Shown here in pieces: positions 14,962 through 22,706 of a DNA stretch of 27,750 nucleotides (positions are counted from its first letter, which is position 1; the number at the start of each line of letters is the position of its first letter). The notes below the pieces were generated by a model. It was not told the DNA's origin. It did not search any database and worked only from the letters and a program-made list of their open reading frames with translations. This DNA is from Streptomyces griseus (GTDB lineage: Bacteria > Bacteroidota > Bacteroidia > Chitinophagales > Chitinophagaceae): NCBI GenBank assembly GCA_943323705.2, contig CALPIT020000007.1, positions 1-27,750 on the forward strand. The letters are read 5' to 3'. A program made the position numbers and the translations under genes.

Positions 14962-14974
14962 AATTTTTATTCTC

Positions 14975-15562
14975 ATGTCAAAATTCCTCATAGTTGGTCT
15001 TGGTAATATCGGTGATGAGTATGCGAATACACGTCATAATATTGGTTTTGATGTGGTATTTGCCTTTGCGCAAAAACATGGCGGGAGTTTTAAAGTAGAC
15101 AGGCTAGCTTATGTGGCTGAGGTGAAATATAAAGGCAAGCAATTCGTTTGTATTTGCCCTACAACGTTTATGAACCTTAGCGGACGTGCCTTTAAATTCT
15201 GGCAGGAAAAAGAAAAAATACCTACAGAAAACACGTTGACCATTGTTGATGACCTTTCACTTCCCATAGATAAACTTCGACTTAGAAAAGCAGGCACCCA
15301 TGCCGGACATAATGGTTTGCGAGACATTCAGAATATTTTAGGAACCGATGAATACCCCAAACTTAGATTTGGTATCGGGAATGTTTTTCCAAAAGGTATG
15401 CAAGTAGAATTTGTGCTTGGTAAGTGGAAAAATGATGAAATTCCCACCGTAAAGTATAAAATAGAGAAGTCTGTTGAAATAATTGAAAATTTTGCTACCA
15501 TAGGCATAGACAGAGCCATGACCTTATACAATAACCAAAACTTCAATCCCAATAATATTTAG
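14975..15562 (+). CDS. pth: Peptidyl-tRNA hydrolase
   Basis: This cytoplasmic enzyme releases tRNA from prematurely dropped peptidyl-tRNA. It has 195 residues, standard for the bacterial family. The motif IVGLGNIGDEYANTRHNIGF (6-25) carries Asn11 and the catalytic His21. TTFMNLSG (63-70) holds the substrate-binding Asn67, VDDLSLP (91-97) holds the catalytic-site Asp, and AGTHAGHNGLRDI (106-118) holds Asn113. It follows ftsK after a 97-bp gap made of two C/G-rich repeats and precedes the FAH-family gene by 77 bp. Confidence 0.96.
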   Translation: MSKFLIVGLGNIGDEYANTRHNIGFDVVFAFAQKHGGSFKVDRLAYVAEVKYKGKQFVCICPTTFMNLSGRAFKFWQEKEKIPTENTLTIVDDLSLPIDKLRLRKAGTHAGHNGLRDIQNILGTDEYPKLRFGIGNVFPKGMQVEFVLGKWKNDEIPTVKYKIEKSVEIIENFATIGIDRAMTLYNNQNFNPNNI

Positions 15563-15639
15563 TTCTTTAATTCTTTTTTTAATTTCCTTTTCATTATTTT
15601 CGTTGCTGAACAATCTTTAACCCCAGACAAAAGCGATTA

Positions 15640-16251
15640 ATGAAGATAATTTGTATTGGACGGAACTATGCCGATCATGCCAAGGAATTGGGAAATGAAA
15701 TCCCAGATGAGCCGGTAATTTTTATGAAGCCTAAGAGTGCTTTATTGCAACCGCATACTCCATTTTATTATCCTGAGTTTACCAATGAATTGAACTATGA
15801 ATGTGAACTGGTTTTGCGTATCAGCAAAAACGGAAAATACATTCAAGAGCGCCATGCTGCTAATTACTACAATGGGATTACTGTAGGTATAGATTTCACC
15901 GCCAGAGATATTCAAGACGAATGCAAGAAAAAAGGGTTGCCTTGGGAAAAAGCAAAAGCATTCGATAATTCTGCTGCCATTGGAAAGTTTATAGACATCA
16001 CGCCAGATATCAACAAGAAAAATATCAATTTTACATTTTCTAAAAATGGAGAGATTGTTCAAACAGGCAACTCTGGTCAGATGCTTTTCAGTTTCGATAA
16101 ACTAATTTCTAACATTTCTAATTATTTCTCTTTAAACATTGGAGACCTCATTTTTACAGGTACACCAGCCGGTGTTGGTGAATGTGTAGTAGGAGATGAG
16201 CTTGAGGCTTTCTATGAAGGCACGAGTTTGTTGAAAGTGGACGTTAAATAA
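15640..16251 (+). CDS. Fumarylacetoacetate hydrolase family protein
   Basis: This 203-residue protein has the FAH fold and resembles FAHD1-type acylpyruvases or oxaloacetate decarboxylases. It starts MKIICIGRNYADHAKELGNE; metal ligands Glu54 and Glu56 (NYECELVL) and Asp85 (GIDFTARD) are present, and IFTGTPAGVG is the usual C-terminal signature. It would act on a 2-oxo acid in the cytoplasm with Mg2+ or Mn2+. The superfamily also includes 4-oxalocrotonate decarboxylases, which act after 2-aminomuconate deaminase, but this short FAHD1-like form and its distance from the kynurenine genes do not favour that role. The exact substrate cannot be read from sequence. Confidence 0.85.
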   Translation: MKIICIGRNYADHAKELGNEIPDEPVIFMKPKSALLQPHTPFYYPEFTNELNYECELVLRISKNGKYIQERHAANYYNGITVGIDFTARDIQDECKKKGLPWEKAKAFDNSAAIGKFIDITPDINKKNINFTFSKNGEIVQTGNSGQMLFSFDKLISNISNYFSLNIGDLIFTGTPAGVGECVVGDELEAFYEGTSLLKVDVK

Positions 16252-16255
16252 AAAT

Positions 16256-16326
16256 GTTCAAAACGTTTAAAATGTTCCTTAAGTAAGAACTTCTTGAACT
16301 AATTGAACCTTTTAAACCTTTTGAAC
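16256..16326. terminator. Inverted repeat between convergent FAH and SRPBCC genes
   Basis: A 22-nt arm at 16256-16277 pairs with 16305-16326 at 20 of 22 positions around a 27-nt loop. The arms use the same GTTCAAAA/CCTTTTGAAC words as the gaps in the kynurenine cluster. The location between two converging genes suits a bidirectional terminator. Confidence 0.5.
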
Positions 16327-16331
16327 AAAAT

Positions 16332-16712
16332 TTACTCCTCATAAAACTCCATCAACGACCCAAAATAATTTTCCACCCAACCTGCAACTATATCCTCGTA
16401 ATCCTCATCTGGAATATTGGTATGTCTTAATTCAGCGGAAGTTTTGCTTTTATCTTTATGTAAAATAATAGTGACAATGGAAGGTTCTTCCTGTTCTCCA
16501 AAATACCATTCTTGAACAATTTTCTTTCCGGGTTCAAAGCTGATGTTTTTGCCACATATACTGTCGCTCCAAAGGGAAAATTCAGTGCCTTCTACAGGCT
16601 CCATAATTGCTGGCTCTCCGGTCCACAACTGAATAGTAGCTGCATTGGTAAGTGCATTGTATAATATCTCTGGTTCGGTATTGATGATAAAATATTTTTT
16701 AAAGTCCTTCAT
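16332..16712 (-). CDS. SRPBCC (AHSA1-like) domain protein
   Basis: This small 126-residue protein spans a single START-like/SRPBCC fold. Its start KKYFIINTEPEILYNALTN is typical of AHSA1-like proteins, followed by LWTGEPAIMEP, FSLWSDSICGKNISFEPG and the strand KIVQEWYFGE, then TIILHKDKSKTSAELRHTNIP and a C-terminal helix (GWVENYFGSLMEFYE). Such proteins bind hydrophobic ligands or partner proteins; no ligand can be named. It is divergent from the MORN-like gene across 183 bp, and convergent with the FAH gene. Confidence 0.8.
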   Translation of the reverse strand: MKDFKKYFIINTEPEILYNALTNAATIQLWTGEPAIMEPVEGTEFSLWSDSICGKNISFEPGKKIVQEWYFGEQEEPSIVTIILHKDKSKTSAELRHTNIPDEDYEDIVAGWVENYFGSLMEFYEE

Positions 16713-16867
16713 GTGTTAATTTAGTTTGTTTTTGGTAACATATAATACCCTTGAAACTCATCACCTTTTGTCAAGAGGCATTTTATTTCGGGTATTTCAT
16801 AAATCAGTTTTAATATTTATTTTTAATCTACAATTTTAAATTAACAAGTTTCCGAAAACTAAAATTG

Positions 16868-16875
16868 TAAATTTG
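16868..16875 (+). promoter_or_regulatory. Candidate -7 box of the MORN-like gene
   Basis: TAAATTTG matches TAnnTTTG exactly, 20 nt before the ATG at 16896. A -33 element at standard spacing is not obvious. Confidence 0.45.
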
Positions 16876-16895
16876 GAAACATAAAATTTCTAACG

Positions 16896-17558
16896 ATGCG
16901 CAAATTACAGCTATTTGTTTGCTTTCTTTTTTTATTCATCACTTCATTTGTATCCGCTCAATACAAAGATTTCAGTTTGAATCAAAATGGGGATACCATT
17001 AATGCGACAAATAATGCCGGTCAAAAAGTGGGCAAATGGGTGATTGAAAAGGGAGAGATGCGTGGTGAACCTGGGTCAGTTGAGGAAGGCATCTATAAAA
17101 AAGGTGAGAAGCATGGTTACTGGAGGAAGTATTCAACAATGGGAGATTTGCTTTCGGTAGAAAATTACATCTATGGTGGCAAAGCTGGATTGCAACAATA
17201 TTTTACTTTTTTAGGTGAGCTTGAACATGAAGAAAACTGGAAAGGCTATAATCCTGATGCACCTTATGATACCATTGCTGTTTATGGCACCGGAAGCGGT
17301 GAAATCGTTGACTATAAAATTGTAAAAGCGCAACCCTATAGCGTGAAAGACGGTGAATGGAGATATTATGAAGCTGGTCGTTTACTCCGAACAGAACAAT
17401 GGAGTAACAACAATATCGTCAATCCCAATGCACCTAAAGTTGTAACGGGTAAAAAGCCTTATGTAAAACCTGAAAAAGTAGATAAAACTCCTACCATGTT
17501 GGATTGGGAGAAAAAGCATAAGGGTAAAAAATATGTGGAAGGGGCAACGCATTTGTAG
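16896..17558 (+). CDS. Secreted MORN-like (YwqK-type) repeat protein
   Basis: This 220-residue protein has a signal peptide MRKLQLFVCFLFLFITSFVSA (cleavage probably before Gln22). The body carries MORN-like beta-hairpin repeats: QKVGKWVIEKGEM, EGIYKKGEKHGYWRKYS, GDLLSVENYIYGGKAGLQQYF and later VKDGEWRYYEAGRLLRTEQW. These G-x-W and G-K-x-x-G patterns are common in Bacteroidota proteins labelled MORN or YwqK antitoxin-like; the antitoxin label is doubtful for a secreted protein. The C-terminus is Lys/Pro-rich (GKKPYVKPEKVDK). The likely location is periplasm or surface, function unknown. It is convergent with the M1 peptidase gene. Confidence 0.75.
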   Translation: MRKLQLFVCFLFLFITSFVSAQYKDFSLNQNGDTINATNNAGQKVGKWVIEKGEMRGEPGSVEEGIYKKGEKHGYWRKYSTMGDLLSVENYIYGGKAGLQQYFTFLGELEHEENWKGYNPDAPYDTIAVYGTGSGEIVDYKIVKAQPYSVKDGEWRYYEAGRLLRTEQWSNNNIVNPNAPKVVTGKKPYVKPEKVDKTPTMLDWEKKHKGKKYVEGATHL

Positions 17559-17574
17559 GACGCTACGCGGGTTT

Positions 17575-17700
17575 TGCCACTAAGTCACGAAGGCACAAAG
17601 TGTCACAAATGATTGAACACAATTACAAGCACCATCTAGTTTATCAAAAATTAACTTCGGACACTGACCATTAAACCTTTAAACTTTTCAACCATTAAAC
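17575..17700. repeat. Mixed dispersed repeats between MORN-like and M1 peptidase genes
   Basis: 17575-17608 is a GCCACTAAG/CACGAAGGCACAAAG phrase like the one next to the dehydrogenase stop at 5912-5939. 17670-17700 holds CCATTAAACCTTTAAAC and CCATTAAACG, the same AAACC vocabulary found after pyrF and mrp. All are immediately downstream of gene ends. Confidence 0.55.
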
Positions 17701-17706
17701 GTTGTA

Positions 17707-20082
17707 TTACAGTCCCTTCTGCATCGGATTCGTTCCTCCAGGCATATTTCTTCTTCCGCGGTTTTCTGATTTTCCTTTGAACAACTGGAATTTACTAGGT
17801 TCTGTGACTACAGGCCATGTATTGTTCTTCTCGTCAATATCTGCAGTTTCTCTGTTAGGATCTAATTTAATTGAAACTACTTCTTTATCTTTTAAGAAAG
17901 ATTTGATGACCTTATTTTCATTTTTACGCCAAACATTTACACCAATTCTGTCAATTTCTTTTGTGCCATCTTTATAAGTCCACTCGATGATAATCGGCAT
18001 GACCAAACCGCCTTTATTGCTCATAGTTAGTTCATAAAATCTTTTCTCTCCTGCAATCTTTATTTTCTCTTCTGGCGTGTATACCTCAGAGGTTGATGCA
18101 GGTGTTGTAATTACAAATGCAGTGGTATCAAGTTTTGCAAGCCCACGGTCGTATCTCCAATAAAAATCTCTTAAAGACGTGTCAGCATCTGTTGCAAAAA
18201 CAATACTCTTATCTTCTCTGTTTCTGATTTTAGAAATATCATCGTAGCTATTTTGAATAGGTTTTGCGATAGAAATAGTAGTCGTTCTTTCTTCAGTTGT
18301 TCTTGGTTCTTGAACATCAGTATTTACAACAGACCATTTAACCGTATCCAATGAAATGTCAACAGGATCTGTGTTATAGAACCAGCCTCTCCAGAACCAA
18401 TCTAAATCTTCAGCACTGGCATCTTCCATGGTGCGGAAGAAATCTGCAGGCGTAGGATGTTTAAATGCCCAGCGCTGACAATATTTTTTAAATGCAAAAT
18501 CAAAATTCTTTCTACCCATGATGGTTTCTCTCAAAATATTCAAACCAGTTGCAGGTTTTGAATAAGCGTTAGGTCCAAACTGAATAATGTTTTCGCTGTT
18601 GGTCATAATTGGCTCCAGCTGGTCTTTAGGCAATTTCATGTAGTCGACAATTTTGTAGGCTGGTCCGCGTCCCACAGGAAATTTGTTGTCCCAAAGTTCT
18701 TCAGTAAGGTATTCAACAAAAGTATTCAAACCTTCATCCATCCAGCTCCATTGTCTTTCATCACTGTTTATGATCATAGGGAAGAAATTATGACCAACCT
18801 CATGTATCACTACACCTAGCATTCCATTTTTTATACCTTCAGAATAAGTGCCATCTTTTTCACATCTGCCATAGTTGAAACAAATCATCGGATACTCCAT
18901 GCCGTTAGCCGCTTCGATGCTCTGTGCTACTGGATATGGATAAGGAATGGTGAACTGCGAATATGTTTTAATAGTATGTGCAATTACTTTAGAGCTGAAC
19001 TTGCGGTATAAAGGGTAAGCTTCTTTTCCATAAGCACTCATACACATTACTTTCTTGCCTTCTATTACAATTGGCAATGCATCCCAAACAAATTTGCGGC
19101 TGCTGCCCCAAGCGAAATCACGAACACTATCGGCTTTAAACATCCAAGTTTTCTTCTCAGTACTTTTTTGTTTTTCGCGCGCCATAGCTTCTGCAAGTGT
19201 TACAATTTCAATTACGTCTTTTGCTGTTTGTGCTGTTTGCCATCTTTTAAATTGTGCGGCAGTTAAAACTTTCTGATAATTTTGTCCCTGTCCGGTAGCC
19301 ATAATTACATGATCCGCAGGTACAGTCATACTTACCTGGAAATTGCCAAAAATTAAAGCAAACTCACCTGTCCCTACAAATTGATGATTTTGCCATCCCT
19401 GAAAATCAGAATAAACACATAATCTTGGGTACCACTGTGTCATGGTGAAAATATCGTTACCGTCTTCAGGGAAATTTTCATAACCACCACGGCCACCGTA
19501 TTTCATTCTGTCGGGAATGAAATAATTCCATTCTATCTTGAAAATGAATTTTTCACCTGATTTTAGTTTTTTGGGTAAGTCCACTCTCATCATCGTTTTA
19601 TTGATATTGTAATTGAGAGATTTCCCCATTGCATCTGTCACACTTACAATATTGTCGCCGTATTCTTTATCTTTTTTTCCTTGTAATCTGGCGATATCTT
19701 GTTCGCTAATTTGAGACGGCATGGTATTGCTGCTTTCATATCCAGCATTATTGTTGGTGCTTTGCTGGTTTTCATCTAATTGCAGCCAAAGATATTCCAA
19801 GGCGTCTGGAGAGTTATTGTAAAAAGTAAGTGTTTCCTTACCCAATAATTTACGATTGGGCTCATCCAATTCACAAACGATATTATAATCACATCTTTCT
19901 TGCCAGTACTTAGAACCTGGTGCGCCACTAGCTGTTCTGTATTCATTGGGAGTTGGCAAAATGGAGCCTAATTGTTCGAAACGATTTCCATGATTACTAC
20001 CTGGATTATTTCTAATATCCTGAGCAAAAAGGGTAGTTACTGAAAAGCAAATGAAAAGGGATAATAAAATTCGTTTAGTCAT
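17707..20082 (-). CDS. Secreted M1 family metallopeptidase
   Basis: This 791-residue zinc aminopeptidase-like protein has the signal peptide MTKRILLSLFICFSVTTLFA (cleavage before Gln21). The gluzincin site is complete: HEVGH at 427-431, then exactly 18 residues to Glu450 in MDEGLNTFVEY. The exopeptidase motif appears as NGMEYP (393-398), and a candidate catalytic Tyr is Tyr507 in FGPNAYSKP. The C-terminal part (about 560-791) is beta-rich and ends in a basic RGRRNMPGG tail without a recognised sorting signal. It should act on peptides in the periplasm or outside the cell. It lies 42 bp downstream of the HupE/UreJ-like gene, probably transcribed with it, though TACTTTTA at 20108-20101 could be a weak separate -7 box. 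Confidence 0.93.
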   Translation of the reverse strand: MTKRILLSLFICFSVTTLFAQDIRNNPGSNHGNRFEQLGSILPTPNEYRTASGAPGSKYWQERCDYNIVCELDEPNRKLLGKETLTFYNNSPDALEYLWLQLDENQQSTNNNAGYESSNTMPSQISEQDIARLQGKKDKEYGDNIVSVTDAMGKSLNYNINKTMMRVDLPKKLKSGEKFIFKIEWNYFIPDRMKYGGRGGYENFPEDGNDIFTMTQWYPRLCVYSDFQGWQNHQFVGTGEFALIFGNFQVSMTVPADHVIMATGQGQNYQKVLTAAQFKRWQTAQTAKDVIEIVTLAEAMAREKQKSTEKKTWMFKADSVRDFAWGSSRKFVWDALPIVIEGKKVMCMSAYGKEAYPLYRKFSSKVIAHTIKTYSQFTIPYPYPVAQSIEAANGMEYPMICFNYGRCEKDGTYSEGIKNGMLGVVIHEVGHNFFPMIINSDERQWSWMDEGLNTFVEYLTEELWDNKFPVGRGPAYKIVDYMKLPKDQLEPIMTNSENIIQFGPNAYSKPATGLNILRETIMGRKNFDFAFKKYCQRWAFKHPTPADFFRTMEDASAEDLDWFWRGWFYNTDPVDISLDTVKWSVVNTDVQEPRTTEERTTTISIAKPIQNSYDDISKIRNREDKSIVFATDADTSLRDFYWRYDRGLAKLDTTAFVITTPASTSEVYTPEEKIKIAGEKRFYELTMSNKGGLVMPIIIEWTYKDGTKEIDRIGVNVWRKNENKVIKSFLKDKEVVSIKLDPNRETADIDEKNNTWPVVTEPSKFQLFKGKSENRGRRNMPGGTNPMQKGL

Positions 20083-20124
20083 GACTGGAATTTAAGGTTG
20101 TAAAAGTATTGATTTTTAGTCGCT

Positions 20125-20703
20125 TTAAAAGGGCAATCTTGTTAAAGCAAAATAAATTCCTCCTGCACATGAAATGCCTGATAATAACCATACCCACCAT
20201 TTTCTGGCAAATCCAAGCTGGGGAACAACAATCTGCGATAATAAAAGAATCATGAATACGACAACAATTTGTCCGGCTTCAATGCCCACATTAAAACTAA
20301 ATAATGGGATAGCTATGTACTGCGATTCGGCTAATGTCATTTTGATAGTGCCGGCAAATCCCATTCCGTGTACCAAACCAAAAATCAAGGTAATAAAATA
20401 CGTATAACCCTGTCGTTTAAGTTCAAAATCTTTTCTGAAAAAATTTAAAGCGGCGGTAATAACAATTGTTAGGGGAATTAAAAATTCAACCCATGAAGAT
20501 TTGAAATGGATTGTATCATAAATACTCAAAGCCAATGTCAGTGAATGCCCGATGGTAAATGCAGTGATTAATATCACAACCTGTTTTCTGTTTTCAAAAA
20601 GATAAACAGCTGTAAGTGCTAATAAAAATAACAGATGGTCCATCGCATCCCAGCTAATAATATGCGACCATCCCCATTGAAAATAAAAACTAAAATCTTC
20701 CAT
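20125..20703 (-). CDS. HupE/UreJ-type membrane protein
   Basis: This 192-residue integral membrane protein has about six hydrophobic segments. Family motifs include MDHLLFLLAL (21-30), TIGHSLTLAL (50-59), FGLVHGMGFA (108-117) and FNVGIEAGQ (137-145), with histidines 14, 23, 53 and 112 in or near the membrane. HupE/UreJ relatives are linked to nickel or cobalt uptake for hydrogenase and urease, but no such enzyme is in this window. Its neighbours are the divergent DUF6702 exported protein and the M1 peptidase just downstream. I believe this grouping is recurrent in Bacteroidota, which suggests a shared but unidentified role. Confidence 0.85.
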   Translation of the reverse strand: MEDFSFYFQWGWSHIISWDAMDHLLFLLALTAVYLFENRKQVVILITAFTIGHSLTLALSIYDTIHFKSSWVEFLIPLTIVITAALNFFRKDFELKRQGYTYFITLIFGLVHGMGFAGTIKMTLAESQYIAIPLFSFNVGIEAGQIVVVFMILLLSQIVVPQLGFARKWWVWLLSGISCAGGIYFALTRLPF

Positions 20704-20708
20704 CGTTA

Positions 20709-20740
20709 TTGAAATTCTTGAAAGCTAAAGCATAGATTTG
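20709..20740 (+). promoter_or_regulatory. Promoter of the DUF6702 gene
   Basis: TTG (20709-20711), 21 nt, then TAGATTTG (20733-20740) matches the Bacteroidota consensus apart from 2 nt of extra spacing. It ends 12 nt before the ATG at 20753. The in-frame TTG at 20738 is part of this box, so it is unlikely to be the start codon. Confidence 0.55.
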
Positions 20741-20752
20741 AGTTCAAATTAC

Positions 20753-21292
20753 ATGATTCAATTGAAACAAAATTCATTTTTTATAATACCCAAATCATCA
20801 ATTACAGGTTTCATAATGCTGATAGCATTGCTTTTTTTATTTTCTGGTGCTGCACATCATCCCGTCTATGTTAGCGTTACAGAAATTGAACACAATGCCA
20901 AAGAAAATTCACTTGAAATCAGTTGTAAGATTTTTACCAGTGATTTAGAAGCAGTGTTGAGAAAGAGCAACAAAATAAAAGTTGATCTCCTCGCTCCTTC
21001 AGATAAAAAAGCAATGGAAACTTTAGTGAGTAATTATATTCAACAACATCTGAAAATAAGTGTCAATGAAAAATCACTTCAACTTTCATTTGTTGGATAT
21101 GAACAAAATGAGGAAACCATTCAAAGCTATTTTCAGATTGATGAAGTGAAGTCGATAAAATCAATGGAAGTACAGGACAATATTTTGTACGAATACAAAT
21201 CAGAGCAAATGAGCATTATTCATGTGATTGTTGATGGGAAGAGAAGAAGTACGAAATTGAATAATCCGGAGGATAGGTTTAAGCCGTTTTAA
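20753..21292 (+). CDS. DUF6702 exported protein
   Basis: The ATG at 20753 gives 179 residues. Residues about 17-34 are a hydrophobic export signal (GFIMLIALLFLFSGAA), with likely cleavage before His35, so the mature protein would begin HHPVYVSVTEIEHNAK. ISCKIFTSDLEAVLR (56-70) is another segment I recognise from this Bacteroidota family. The rest is alternating strand/helix with a charged C-terminus. The function of DUF6702 is unknown. It is divergent from the HupE/UreJ-type gene across 49 bp. A mature N-terminus with two histidines beside a metal-transporter-like protein hints at metal binding; this is inference. Confidence 0.8.
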   Translation: MIQLKQNSFFIIPKSSITGFIMLIALLFLFSGAAHHPVYVSVTEIEHNAKENSLEISCKIFTSDLEAVLRKSNKIKVDLLAPSDKKAMETLVSNYIQQHLKISVNEKSLQLSFVGYEQNEETIQSYFQIDEVKSIKSMEVQDNILYEYKSEQMSIIHVIVDGKRRSTKLNNPEDRFKPF

Positions 21293-21312
21293 AAAGCTAA
21301 ATAGTTGCTGTT

Positions 21313-21400
21313 AAATGTAAAATGTAAAATATCCAATGTAAAATGTAAAAGTTAAAGTCGGGACACAAACAAACACCAAACACCAAACGCCAAACGCCAA
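21313..21400. repeat. AATGTAAA and CAAACGCC repeats between convergent genes
   Basis: Four AATGTAAA words occur in two pairs (21313-21330 and 21335-21352), followed by CAAACACC/CAAACGCC iterations at 21369-21400, the same phrase as at 8041-8168 and 11390-11409. It fills the gap between the convergent DUF6702 and CNNM genes. Confidence 0.65.
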
Positions 21401-21405
21401 ATAAC

Positions 21406-22704
21406 CTAACTTTCTTCCATCTCTTCCTTCAATTCTTCAGAAATCATCACTAGTATTTTATCAATTCTTTGTCCATCCATATCGATGATTTCAAACTTAA
21501 AATCCTTCCAAGAAAATTTTTCACCTGTAACAGGAATATGTTCCAACTCGTGCAATACAAATCCGGCAAGTGTATCAAATTCATGTTCACCTTCATTCAT
21601 CCAATCGGCTCTTTCAAAATAACTAAGGAAGTCGTAGAATTGAATTAACGCATCCACAAGAAAACTGCCATCTTCTCTTTTAATGATTTCATATTCATCC
21701 TGACCAGTTTGCGGCACATCGCCCACAATGGCTTCCATGATATCATTGAGCGTTATCATACCTTCAACAGTACCATATTCATCCACAATGAATGAAGCAT
21801 GAATTTTTGAAGTCTTTATTTTTTCTAAAAGTTGATATGCCGAATTATTTTCCGGAACATAAAGAGCGGGTTTTAATAAAGTATGAAGTTTTGTTGTAGG
21901 TGCCGCTTTCACCAGATCCTTTACATAAACCAAACCTTTGATTTCATCAATAGCGCCATCACAAAGTGGGTAAGTGCTGAAGATAACTTCATCTAGTTTA
22001 GATTTAGCTGTTTCTACTGTATCATTAATATCCAACCAAATGATTTCTGTGCGGTGCGTCATTAGTGATGTGATATTTCTGTCACCTAGATGAAATACCC
22101 TTTCAATAATTTCTTTTTCATCTTCTTCGATAGAACCATGCTCGCTGCCTTCTGTAATCATGGCTTTGATTTCTTCTTCGGTAACGCCGGAATCAGAAGG
22201 TTTTTTGATGTTGAAGATTTTAAATATCAAATTTGAAATCACTGATAACAGCCAAACTAATGGTTTTAGAAAAGAAGAAACAAAATGCATGGTGCCTGCA
22301 GTGCTTCTGGCAATTTTTTCTGCTTTCAGCATGGCCAATTTTTTGGGAATCAATTCTCCAAATATCACAGAAAGGAATGTAACAATAATTACTACAATTG
22401 TAGTAGCGATGGTTCCAGCATATGCTTTTAAGGGTTCAAATTGCTCTATAAACGGCTTTAATTCATCTCCAAATTTCTCTCCTGAGTACACACCCGTAAG
22501 GATCGCGATGAGTGTCATGCCGATTTGTGCAGTGCTTAAAAATCTTTCGGGATGATCTATCAAATACAACGCCTTTTTGGCTTTTTCATCACCTTTATTG
22601 GCAAGCGATTCTATTCTTGAACGTCTTGCACTGATTAATGCAATTTCACTGACGACAATAAGCGCATTAACAAAAATCAGTAAAATTAATATGAGTATTT
22701 CCAT
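21406..22704 (-). CDS. CNNM/CBS/CorC-domain membrane protein (hemolysin-like)
   Basis: This 432-residue protein has an N-terminal CNNM (DUF21) membrane domain (about 1-195, with VVSEIALISARRSRIE and FGELIPKKLAM at 115-125), a CBS pair (about 205-265 and 275-330, with MTHRTEIIWLD and FIVDEYGTVEGMITLNDIMEAIVG), and a CorC_HlyC domain (about 340-420, ending in FEIIDMDGQRIDKILV). Relatives in the CorB/CorC/CNNM group transport or regulate Mg2+; the hemolysin label is historical. It starts 2 bp after the stop of the PAP2 gene, so the two are almost certainly co-transcribed. Confidence 0.92.
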   Translation of the reverse strand: MEILILILLIFVNALIVVSEIALISARRSRIESLANKGDEKAKKALYLIDHPERFLSTAQIGMTLIAILTGVYSGEKFGDELKPFIEQFEPLKAYAGTIATTIVVIIVTFLSVIFGELIPKKLAMLKAEKIARSTAGTMHFVSSFLKPLVWLLSVISNLIFKIFNIKKPSDSGVTEEEIKAMITEGSEHGSIEEDEKEIIERVFHLGDRNITSLMTHRTEIIWLDINDTVETAKSKLDEVIFSTYPLCDGAIDEIKGLVYVKDLVKAAPTTKLHTLLKPALYVPENNSAYQLLEKIKTSKIHASFIVDEYGTVEGMITLNDIMEAIVGDVPQTGQDEYEIIKREDGSFLVDALIQFYDFLSYFERADWMNEGEHEFDTLAGFVLHELEHIPVTGEKFSWKDFKFEIIDMDGQRIDKILVMISEELKEEMEES

Positions 22705-22706
22705 GT

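Noticed and set aside
15640..16251. FAH-family gene as the missing 4-oxalocrotonate decarboxylase
   Set aside because: The 203-aa sequence is FAHD1-like, with MKIICIGRNYADH and GTPAGVG motifs, and it lies next to pth and ftsK rather than with the kynurenine genes.
16896..17558. Toxin-antitoxin component (YwqK antitoxin-like)
   Set aside because: It has a signal peptide and no adjacent toxin-like gene; the similarity is to MORN-type repeats only.
22160..22555. Plus-strand 131-codon open frame with hydrophobic stretches
   Set aside because: It is antisense to the CNNM membrane domain; the hydrophobic look comes from reading the complementary strand.
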